This document shows, in pieces, positions 16,579 to 23,636 of a stretch of DNA of 64,000 nucleotides. Position numbers and translations under genes: made by a program. Source of the stretch: Rhodospirillales bacterium (GTDB taxonomy: Bacteria > Pseudomonadota > Alphaproteobacteria > Rhodospirillales > Defluviicoccaceae); assembly GCA_007695045.1 (NCBI GenBank), contig REEP01000129.1, forward strand, positions 1-64,000, read 5' to 3'. The notes below the pieces were generated by a model. The model did not search any database and had not been told where the DNA came from. It saw only the letters and a program-made list of their open reading frames with translations. Numbering within the stretch: position 1 is the first letter of the stretch; each line of letters begins with the position of its first letter.

Positions 16579-19122
16579 ATGACCCGGATGACCCGGCCGG
16601 CGCCGGCTTTGGCTTGGCGGCTCGCCCGCCGCGACCTGCGCGGCGGGCTGGGGCGGTTCCGGATCCTGCTCGCCTGCCTCGTCGTCGGGGTTGCCGCCAT
16701 CGCCGCCGTGGGTTCGGTGGAACAGTCCATCGTGGCGGGTCTGCGCGCCGACGCTCGCCAACTGCTGGGCGGCGACGTGGACGTGAGCCGAATCCACGAG
16801 CCGCTGGCCGAGCGGGAACGGCGGCTGATCAATGACCGCGCAGACGAAACGGCAGACGTTGTCGAGATGCGGGCCATGGCGCGTGCCGTGAATGGCGACG
16901 GCATCCGGGCGCTGGTGGAGCTCAAGGCGGTGGACGACGCTTATCCGCTGGTGGGCCACGTGCAGCTTCGTCCCGACGGACCGCTGGATGAGGCCTTGGG
17001 TTATCGCAACGGCGCCTGGGGGGCGGTTCTCGAGCGGGGCGTGCTGGATCGCCTCGGTATCGCCGTCGGCGATGCGATCCAGGTGGGCGAATCCTCCTTT
17101 GTGGTGCGCGCGGTGATCGAGCGGGAGCCGGACCGCGTGGCGACGGTCGCCGGCTTCGGGCCGCGCCTGATGATTGCCGCCGGCGCCCTGCCGGAAACCG
17201 GTCTGATCCAGCCGGGCAGCCTGGTCCGGTTTCATACCCGCGCCGTGCTGCCGCCCGGCACCGACGTGACGCGCTGGGCGGGCGAACTGGCAGCCGTCAT
17301 GCCCGATTCCGGGGTTCGCATCCGCGACGTCTCCGGCGCGGCGCCGGGGGTGGAGCGTTTCGTCGAGCGGATGAGCCTGTTTCTGACGTTTGTGGGTCTG
17401 AGCGCGCTACTGGTCGGCGGACTGGGCATCAGCAACGGCGTCCGCGCCCATCTGGACAGCCGCACCGCCACCATCGCGACCCTGAAATGCCTCGGCGCCC
17501 CCACTCGCCTGGTGTTCCGCATGTATTTGCTGCAGGTGCTGCTGCTGGCCGCCATCGGCATCGCCATGGGTCTGGTCCTCGGTGCGCTCTTGCCGGTGAT
17601 CGGATTGTCCGTACTGGAGGGGGTTTTGCCGCTCAGGGCCCAGGCGGGGGTGTATCCGGGGCCATTGGGCCTTGCCGCCCTGTTCGGTCTGCTGACAGCG
17701 GTGACGTTCGCTCTGTGGCCGCTGGCGCGCGCCCGGCAGGTGCCCGCGGCCAATCTTTTCCGGTCCGCGGTCGCCCCGGTGACGGCGCGACCGCGGCTGC
17801 GCGATGCACTGGCCGTGGCCGGGGCCGCCCTGGCCCTCGCGGCATTAACCGTGGGCACCGCCGCCGAGCCCCGCTTCGCCCTGGCCTTCGTGGCCGGTGC
17901 GGCGGCGTCACTGCTGTTGTTGCGGGCGAGCGCTGCCCTGGTCACGGCGGCGGCCAAGCGATTGCCGGCGTTGGGTGCGTCCTCGTGGCGCCTGGCGGTG
18001 GCCAACCTGCATCGGCCGTCAGCGCCGACGGCGTCGGTGGTAGTGTCGCTCGGCATCGGGGTGGCGGCTCTGGTCGCGATCGGGCTGATCGAAGGCTCGC
18101 TCCGGGCCCAGATCCGTGACCGCCTGCCGGACAGCGCGCCGGCTTGGTTCTTTATCGACATTCAGGATGCGCAGGCCCAGGCGTTCGACGAGACGGTATT
18201 GGCCGTGGACGGGGTCGAGCGGGTGGAACGGGTGCCGTCGCTGCGCGGGCGGATCACGCGGATCGACGGGGTGCCGGCGGCGGAGGCGGACGTGGCCCCC
18301 GAATCGGCCTGGGCCCTGCGCGGCGATCGCGGGCTGACCACCGCGGCCGAACCGCCGGCCAATGTCGAGCTTGTGGCCGGCTCCTGGTGGTCACCGGATT
18401 ACGACGGCCCGCCCCTGGTGTCGTTCGATGCCGGCATCGCCGAAGGGTTCGGCGTCGGCATCGGCGATACCCTCACCGTGAACGTGCTCGGCCGCAACCT
18501 GGAGGTCACGATCGCGTCGCTCCGTGCCATCGACTGGCAGTCGGTGCCGTTCGACTTCGTCCTGATCCTGTCGCCCGGTGCGCTTGCCGGCGCCCCCATG
18601 ACCCACATCGCTGCCGTGTTCGCCACACCCGAGAGTGAACTGGCGCTGGATCGGGCCGTGGCGGCGGCCTTCCCCAATGTGACGGGCGTGCGTGTCCGGG
18701 AAGCGCTGGAGGCGGTTAACGGCTTGGTCTCGGCCATTGGGTCCGGGGTGCGGGCGGCGGGCGCCGTCACGCTGGCAGCGGGTCTTTTGGTGTTGCTGGG
18801 GGCGATGGCGGCCGATCGCCAGCGCCGGACCTACGATGCGGTGGTGTTCAAGGTGCTGGGCGCCACCCGGCTGCGCATCGCCCGGCTTTATTTTGCCGAG
18901 TACGGCCTGCTCGGCTTGGTGACTGGTTTGATTGCCGCGCTGATCGGTGGCGCCGCCGCATGGGCGGTGACGGTGTTGGTGATGGGCAGCCCCTGGGTGT
19001 TCCTGCCTGGAACCGCGGCCGGGATCGTCGGCGTGGCGGTGGCGGCAACGGTGATCGCCGGCTTCGCCGGGACTTGGCAAGTGCTCGGGCGCAAAGCAGC
19101 GCCTTTACTGCGCAACGACTGA
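16579..19122 (+). CDS. ybbP: FtsX-fold ABC transporter permease, YbbP-like
   Basis: 847 residues from the ATG at 16579 (MTRMTRPAPALAWRLARRDL). One N-terminal membrane helix (~26-45) is followed by a large periplasmic domain and two FtsX cores: hydrophobic clusters around residues 265-415 and 735-835, typical of duplicated YbbP-type permeases of 8-10 helices. Works with YbbA, probably in extraction or shedding of a lipid or lipoprotein from the inner membrane, as inferred for MacB-type systems. Confidence 0.92.
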   Translation: MTRMTRPAPALAWRLARRDLRGGLGRFRILLACLVVGVAAIAAVGSVEQSIVAGLRADARQLLGGDVDVSRIHEPLAERERRLINDRADETADVVEMRAMARAVNGDGIRALVELKAVDDAYPLVGHVQLRPDGPLDEALGYRNGAWGAVLERGVLDRLGIAVGDAIQVGESSFVVRAVIEREPDRVATVAGFGPRLMIAAGALPETGLIQPGSLVRFHTRAVLPPGTDVTRWAGELAAVMPDSGVRIRDVSGAAPGVERFVERMSLFLTFVGLSALLVGGLGISNGVRAHLDSRTATIATLKCLGAPTRLVFRMYLLQVLLLAAIGIAMGLVLGALLPVIGLSVLEGVLPLRAQAGVYPGPLGLAALFGLLTAVTFALWPLARARQVPAANLFRSAVAPVTARPRLRDALAVAGAALALAALTVGTAAEPRFALAFVAGAAASLLLLRASAALVTAAAKRLPALGASSWRLAVANLHRPSAPTASVVVSLGIGVAALVAIGLIEGSLRAQIRDRLPDSAPAWFFIDIQDAQAQAFDETVLAVDGVERVERVPSLRGRITRIDGVPAAEADVAPESAWALRGDRGLTTAAEPPANVELVAGSWWSPDYDGPPLVSFDAGIAEGFGVGIGDTLTVNVLGRNLEVTIASLRAIDWQSVPFDFVLILSPGALAGAPMTHIAAVFATPESELALDRAVAAAFPNVTGVRVREALEAVNGLVSAIGSGVRAAGAVTLAAGLLVLLGAMAADRQRRTYDAVVFKVLGATRLRIARLYFAEYGLLGLVTGLIAALIGGAAAWAVTVLVMGSPWVFLPGTAAGIVGVAVAATVIAGFAGTWQVLGRKAAPLLRND

Positions 19123-19251
19123 TGGAAAAGCCCTTGGCAAGAGCGCGCCGGCAGCGGCGAAACAGCATCAGCGTAGCCGAAGTGGCTTGATCGGATTCCG
19201 CCCTGTGCCATATTAGCCGCAGGTTTAACCTGTCCGGGAGAGAGGTTCGAG

Positions 19252-19989
19252 ATGGCCCTAGGACCTGACAGACGGTTCCAGTTGCGTACCGACACCATGA
19301 CGCGGTCGCAGGCTGAGGCCGCTATGATTGATGTCGGCCTGCGGAAGTACATGCTGCAGGTTTACAATTACATGGCACTCGGGGTGGCCTTCACCGGCGT
19401 CGTCGCCATGCTGATCGCCATGAACCCGCCGGTGATGCAGGCGATCGTCGGCGGTCCGATGGTCTGGGTGCTGTTCGGTGGCATCCTCGGCCTCGGGTTC
19501 TTCGCGCCGCGGATCATGACCAGCCAGAGCGTCGGCGTCGCCCAACTGTGTTTCTGGGTGTACGCGGCATTGTGGGGCGCGCTGGTGGCGCCATTCTTTT
19601 TCGTCTACACCCAGGACAGCATTGCCCGGGTGTTCTTCATCACGGCGGCGGCATTCGCCGGGATGAGCCTTTACGGCTACACCACCAAGCGTGACCTTAC
19701 GGCCATGGGGCGCTTTCTGATCATGGCCACGATCGGTATCCTGGTAGCCGTGGTCGTGAACATCTTCATGCAGTCGAGCGGGCTGCATCTGCTGCTTTCG
19801 ATCGTCGTGCCGCTGATTTTCGCCGGCCTGACCGCGTTCGAGACCCAGCAGATCAAGGGCTGGTACTACGAAAGCGATGCCGGGGACGTCACTCACAAGA
19901 AGGCCATTTTTGGCGCCTTCCTGCTCTACGGCAGTTTCGTGACCATGTTCATCTGGCTGTTGCAGTTGTTCGGCGTCGCACGCGAGTAG
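19252..19989 (+). CDS. Bax inhibitor-1/YccA family membrane protein
   Basis: 245 residues, ATG at 19252 after GAGAGAGG. Seven hydrophobic segments follow a short polar N-terminus, with the family motifs YMLQVYNYMALGVAFTG and TAFETQQIKGWYYE, and the conserved acidic residues of the C-terminal half. The family forms pH-sensitive calcium leak channels or modulators of FtsH proteolysis in bacteria. It stands alone and is followed by a clear intrinsic terminator. Confidence 0.93.
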   Translation: MALGPDRRFQLRTDTMTRSQAEAAMIDVGLRKYMLQVYNYMALGVAFTGVVAMLIAMNPPVMQAIVGGPMVWVLFGGILGLGFFAPRIMTSQSVGVAQLCFWVYAALWGALVAPFFFVYTQDSIARVFFITAAAFAGMSLYGYTTKRDLTAMGRFLIMATIGILVAVVVNIFMQSSGLHLLLSIVVPLIFAGLTAFETQQIKGWYYESDAGDVTHKKAIFGAFLLYGSFVTMFIWLLQLFGVARE

Positions 19990-20024
19990 GCAAGCGACGC
20001 AGGAACCGTCCTGAACCTGGCGTG

Positions 20025-20060
20025 TCCCCCCGGAAGTCCCTCCTTCCGGGGGTTTTCTTT
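20025..20060 (+). terminator. rho-independent terminator after the BI-1 gene
   Basis: CCCCCGGAAG at about 20026-20035 pairs with CTTCCGGGGG at 20043-20052 and is followed by TTTTCTTTT. It lies 35 bases after the BI-1 stop codon, between convergent genes, so it may serve both strands. Confidence 0.88.
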
Positions 20061-20092
20061 TCCCATGACGAATTGCTCTTCAGCGATCTTAA

Positions 20093-20449
20093 TCAGGGCG
20101 CCGATTCGCCGGCGAACTGATCATATGCCTCCAATGCATAGGCCCCGTACACGGTGCCCGGACCGCCGTTCATCATGATGGCAACCCCAATGGTATCCAG
20201 CATCTCCGCCCGGGTAGCACCCAGCTTGACCGCCCCACGAACGTGGAAACCGATGCAGCCGTCGCAGCGGAGCGTGATGGCGATGGCCACGGCCATCAGT
20301 TCCTTGGTCTTCGCATCCACTGCCGCATCGGCCTTGGCCGCATCGGCCAACTTGGCAAAGCCCTGCATGGTACCGGGCATGCCTTTGTGCATGTCCCGCA
20401 TCACGCCGCTGAGGTCGCGTACGATCTGGTGGTAGTCCTTGTCGCTCAT
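20093..20449 (-). CDS. carboxymuconolactone decarboxylase / AhpD-like protein
   Basis: 118 residues. The AhpD-fold signature CDGCIGFHVRGAVKLGA places the redox pair at C62 and C65 and a histidine at H69. Members with CxxC act as alkylhydroperoxidase-type disulfide reductants, whereas the name-giving decarboxylases lack it. The ATG at 20449 has GGAGAG upstream. It is convergent with the BI-1 gene and divergent from the DUF2336 gene. An oxidative-stress role is the likeliest reading. Confidence 0.85.
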   Translation of the reverse strand: MSDKDYHQIVRDLSGVMRDMHKGMPGTMQGFAKLADAAKADAAVDAKTKELMAVAIAITLRCDGCIGFHVRGAVKLGATRAEMLDTIGVAIMMNGGPGTVYGAYALEAYDQFAGESAP

Positions 20450-20705
20450 CGTCGCTCTCCTTGTGTCTGTCTCGTTTCTGGGACCGCCGTCACTCCATTA
20501 CGTCGGTTTTATGTGGTTTTGCGTGGCGGGTCCATCGCCTGGCGCCGCGCTTCTTTTTTGAGGGCCATGTCCCCCATTAACCGCATGCCGGTGGCAGTGC
20601 GACAAATGTTGCCTGTTAAAGCTGCATAAATCTTGTTATCGCTATGATTGGGTTGTGAAAGAGCTTGACAGCTCCAGCCGGTTCAGCCGTGACGGGTTCC
20701 AAGCG

Positions 20706-21854
20706 ATGACCACGATCGCTCGCGCGCAACTGCTTGATCTTGCCCGAAGCCGCAGCCCGGAGGGCCGACGCGCCATCGCCGAGACCATCTCGGGCCTGTT
20801 CGGCGGCGACGACGACTGTCTGTCCGAGCGGGAACGGGCCCTGATGTTCGACATCTTGCACCGGATCGTGGCAGATCTGGAAGAATCGGTGTGCGCGACC
20901 CTGAGCGCCAAGCTTGCCGACATGTCGGACGCGCCGCGGGAACTGATCCGGTTCCTCGCCAATGGCCGGCCGGAAATCGCCTACCCGGTGCTCAGCCGCA
21001 GCCGCGTTCTGCAGGACCAGGACCTGATCGAGGTGGTGCGGCTGCGGGCCATGGAACACCAGCTCGCCGTCGCCATGCGTGAGGAGGTCAGCGAGGCGGT
21101 CAGTGCGGCACTGGCGGAGACCCGTAATGAGAGCGTGGTCGAGGCGTTGCTGCGCAATACGGGCGCGCGCATCTCGAAGCACACGATGGCTTTCCTGGTG
21201 GAGGAGTCCGCCCGATACGATTCCTTTCGGAAGCCGTTGCTGGATCGCCGCGAACTGGACCCAGCCCTGGCCAAGCGCATGTTCCTGTGGGTTTCGGCCG
21301 CGCTGCGCGGCCACATCATCGACCGGTTCGGCCTGGACGACGAAACGGTCGATGCGCTTTTGGAGCAGGCGGCGTCTGAACAGTTTGCCGAGGCGGTCGA
21401 GCCGGCCGCGCCCAGCGGCGCGGAAGCGCTCGCTGAGGAATTGGCCGCGACCGGCGGGGTGGATGCGACGCTATTGGTCCGGGCCATCGCGCAAGGCGAG
21501 ATCAGCTTGTTCGTCGGCATGCTGGCGCATCCGCTCCGGCTGAAGCCCGGCCTGGTGCGCCGGTTCCTGTTCGAATCGGGCGGGCAGGGCCTGGCGGTGA
21601 CCTGTCGGGCGGCCGGACTGGATCGTCCCACGGTGTTCCGAATCCTCACGCTCAGCCGTGCGGCCAAGCCGAGGCCCACCGACGTGCGCGCCGAGACCCA
21701 GCGCGCTCTGGCCGTGTACGACGGCATCGCCCGGGAGGAAGCACTGAAGGTCGTGGCCCGGTGGCGGCTCGATCCCGACTATGCCGCGGCGATCGCCGCC
21801 ATCGAGTCGGCCACCACCGGCGATCTGGTGGCAGGCGGCGGTGCCGCGGGTTGA
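20706..21854 (+). CDS. DUF2336 domain protein
   Basis: 382 residues from the ATG at 20706; an in-frame GTG at 20655 would add 17 residues. The DUF2336 helical-repeat region is recognised from LLDLARSRSPEGRRAIAETI, CLSERERALMFDILHRIV and ELIRFLANGRPEIAYPVLSRS. The family is almost confined to alphaproteobacteria and has no settled biochemical function. Predicted all-helical and cytoplasmic. It is monocistronic in this window. Confidence 0.85.
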   Translation: MTTIARAQLLDLARSRSPEGRRAIAETISGLFGGDDDCLSERERALMFDILHRIVADLEESVCATLSAKLADMSDAPRELIRFLANGRPEIAYPVLSRSRVLQDQDLIEVVRLRAMEHQLAVAMREEVSEAVSAALAETRNESVVEALLRNTGARISKHTMAFLVEESARYDSFRKPLLDRRELDPALAKRMFLWVSAALRGHIIDRFGLDDETVDALLEQAASEQFAEAVEPAAPSGAEALAEELAATGGVDATLLVRAIAQGEISLFVGMLAHPLRLKPGLVRRFLFESGGQGLAVTCRAAGLDRPTVFRILTLSRAAKPRPTDVRAETQRALAVYDGIAREEALKVVARWRLDPDYAAAIAAIESATTGDLVAGGGAAG

Positions 21855-21893
21855 TCCGCGAGGCCGGCCGGGAACGCTGCGGTTAAAACGAAG

Positions 21894-22502
21894 TCAGCGG
21901 CCCCGCATCATGTGCAGGGGATGATGCGGCGTAACCGGGAGGCGCGGCCGGTCGGGATCGATTGCGGTCAACGCCTCGGTCTCGATCATGGTGGCCAAGC
22001 TACGCTGGGCGATGCGCTGATATTCCTCGGTGCCGCGCCGCTTCCAGGCGATCTCCGCTTCGGTGAGCGGCCGCCGCACGGATGCCGGCGTGCCGGCTAC
22101 CAGGGTCCGCGCCGGCACCTCGAACCCTGCCGGCACGAACGACAGGGCCGCCACGAACGCCGCTTCGCCGATATCGCAGCCGTCCATCAGCACCGCGTTC
22201 ATGCCGACCAGGGCGTGGGCACGCACCGTGGCGCCGTGCAGAATCGCACCATGGCCGATGTGGCCCCAGTCCTCGACGGTACAGGTGGCCTCGGGGAAGC
22301 AGTGCAGCAGGCAATGGTCCTGCACATTGGCGCCGGCGCCGACCACGATCCGTCCGATATCACCGCGCAATGATGCGCATGGGCCGATGTAGCTGCCCGG
22401 CCCGACGATGACATCGCCAATCAGGACCGCCGCCGGATGGACGAAGGCTTCCGGATCGACCACCGGCACGACGCCGTCGATGGCATAGACCTTGACGATG
22501 AC
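21894..22502 (-). CDS. gamma-type carbonic anhydrase-like protein (PaaY/YrdA family), start unclear
   Basis: About 202 residues of left-handed beta-helix. Zinc-site histidines lie in QDHCLLH and DWGHIGHGAILHG, and hexapeptide repeats run from VYAIDGVVPVVDP to LVAGTPASVRRPL. The family has carbonic anhydrase or CoA-thioesterase-like roles. The expected N-terminus (VIVKVYAIDG at about 22502) has no ATG, GTG or TTG in frame, although an AAAGGA-type ribosome site stands there. The only in-frame ATG is at 22604, inside the 3' end of arsC, and would add 34 Arg-rich residues. Confidence 0.82.
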   Translation of the reverse strand, partial: VIVKVYAIDGVVPVVDPEAFVHPAAVLIGDVIVGPGSYIGPCASLRGDIGRIVVGAGANVQDHCLLHCFPEATCTVEDWGHIGHGAILHGATVRAHALVGMNAVLMDGCDIGEAAFVAALSFVPAGFEVPARTLVAGTPASVRRPLTEAEIAWKRRGTEEYQRIAQRSLATMIETEALTAIDPDRPRLPVTPHHPLHMMRGR

Positions 22503-22563
22503 CGTGTTCCTTTCGCACCCGTAGCGCCGTCGACCCGACGCACGACTGCCTTGACTTGGACGA

Positions 22564-23097
22564 CTAGGCCGCGGCGCCGCCCGCTCCGTCCGCGGCCGCG
22601 TCATCGATCCGACCGATCCCCTGCAGCCGTGCCCGCAGGCTCTCGGCGTCGAGGCTGTCCAGCGGCAGGGCCAGGAACTGTTCAATACGCCGGGTAAGGC
22701 GGTCGCGGGCAAGGCGAAAGGCCGCCCGCTTGTCCTCGTCGGAGCCGGTCGCCGCGGCCGGGTCGGGAATGCCCCAGTGCGCCGTGGTCGGGTGCCCGGG
22801 CCAGATCGGGCAGGCCTCGCTCGCGGCGCTGTCGCACACGGTGACGATGTAATCAATCGCCGGCGCATCGGGGCCACTGAACGCGTCCCAGCTCTTGGAG
22901 CGGAGATGCCCGATTGGATAACCCTCACCTTCCAGGAGTTCCAAGGCGAACGGATTGATCCGACCGGTGGGCTGGCTGCCGGCGCTGTGAGCGATGAACC
23001 GCCCGCGACCGAGCCGGTTGAGGATCGATTCGGCCAGCACACTGCGCGCAGAATTGCCCGTGCACAGGAACAGAACGCTGATGGGCCGATCGGCCAT
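22564..23097 (-). CDS. arsC: arsenate reductase ArsC (LMW protein tyrosine phosphatase family)
   Basis: 177 residues. The LMW-PTPase loop CTGNSARS is at residues 12-19, followed by AHSAGSQPTGRINP, typical of thioredoxin-coupled ArsC, and a PDPAAATGSDEDKRAAF segment with the general acid aspartate. It reduces arsenate to arsenite in the cytoplasm. No arsR, arsB or acr3 neighbour is present, so it is an orphan, and a true phosphatase function cannot be excluded. Confidence 0.87.
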   Translation of the reverse strand: MADRPISVLFLCTGNSARSVLAESILNRLGRGRFIAHSAGSQPTGRINPFALELLEGEGYPIGHLRSKSWDAFSGPDAPAIDYIVTVCDSAASEACPIWPGHPTTAHWGIPDPAAATGSDEDKRAAFRLARDRLTRRIEQFLALPLDSLDAESLRARLQGIGRIDDAAADGAGGAAA

Positions 23098-23241
23098 GAT
23101 GGTGATTCTCCCCCGCCCCGGTGCGACCGTCGTCAGAACCCTACGCGCTCCCGCCGGTCGGCGTCAACGGCACGTCGCCCATGACGTTGCTGCACTTTGG
23201 CGTTGAACCCTTCCCCGAAATGGGTGTACGATTACTTAATC

Positions 23242-23259
23242 TCTTTCTGGGGAGAAAGA
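23242..23259. repeat. perfect 7-bp inverted repeat in the CIS leader
   Basis: TCTTTCT at 23242-23248 and AGAAAGA at 23253-23259 surround a GGGG spacer. It lies about 145 bases upstream of arsC and 380 bases upstream of the sheath start. Candidate operator. Confidence 0.55.
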
Positions 23260-23314
23260 ACAACGGGACGCAAGGGCAGGGCGCGTGATCCCCGATTAAA
23301 ATGAACAGTTGTGT

Positions 23315-23346
23315 TTCGGAGATTCGGATTCAGCCAAATCTCCGAA
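23315..23346. repeat. perfect 10-bp inverted repeat in the CIS leader
   Basis: TTCGGAGATT at 23315-23324 and AATCTCCGAA at 23337-23346 are separated by 12 bases. No T tract follows, so a regulator-binding dyad or leader hairpin is more likely than a terminator. Confidence 0.6.
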
Positions 23347-23522
23347 CGCTTTGTGCGTAATTGTGTTCTTGAGCTGCCCTGGCAGCTTAGGCAGGGAGAG
23401 GGTTTGACAATTTCTTGCCATGTTTTTTGGTTGTACTTTATCCCAGTACCTGTTGATGGCGACACTGTGACGTCGTTAACGCCATGACGTCCGGCGAGGA
23501 CTCCGGGCAAGCCCAGGCAAGG

Positions 23523-23555
23523 AATGGTCGGACAATGATCGGGTAATGGTCGGGC
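23523..23555 (+). promoter_or_regulatory. three 11-bp tandem repeats upstream of the sheath gene
   Basis: AATGGTCGGAC, AATGATCGGGT and AATGGTCGGGC follow one another without gaps (consensus AATGRTCGGRY). An 11-bp period puts every copy on the same face of the helix. OmpR-type winged-helix activators commonly bind iterated half-sites of this spacing, next to or over the -35 region. The array ends 81 bases before the sheath ATG. Confidence 0.6.
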
Positions 23556-23636
23556 GGCGGCGAACGACGGATTAAAGGCGGCTCTGCCGGTGTCCGGTGA
23601 TGGGGTCGCGGAACATGGGAGAGAGGAACGCGGATC

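Larger units (their letters stand above)
23098..23636. promoter_or_regulatory. 539-base gene-free leader of the CIS block
   Basis: No credible gene lies between arsC and the sheath gene. The stretch is AT-richer than its surroundings from about 23200 to 23460, and holds two perfect inverted repeats and one 11-bp tandem triplet, listed separately. TTGACA at 23404-23409 has no well-spaced -10 partner, so no sigma-70 promoter is claimed. The position makes it the control region for the 28-kb rightward CIS gene block. Confidence 0.65.

Noticed and set aside
23404-23440. TTGACA in the CIS leader as a sigma-70 -35 box
   Set aside because: No acceptable -10 sequence at 16-18 bases; not listed as a promoter.
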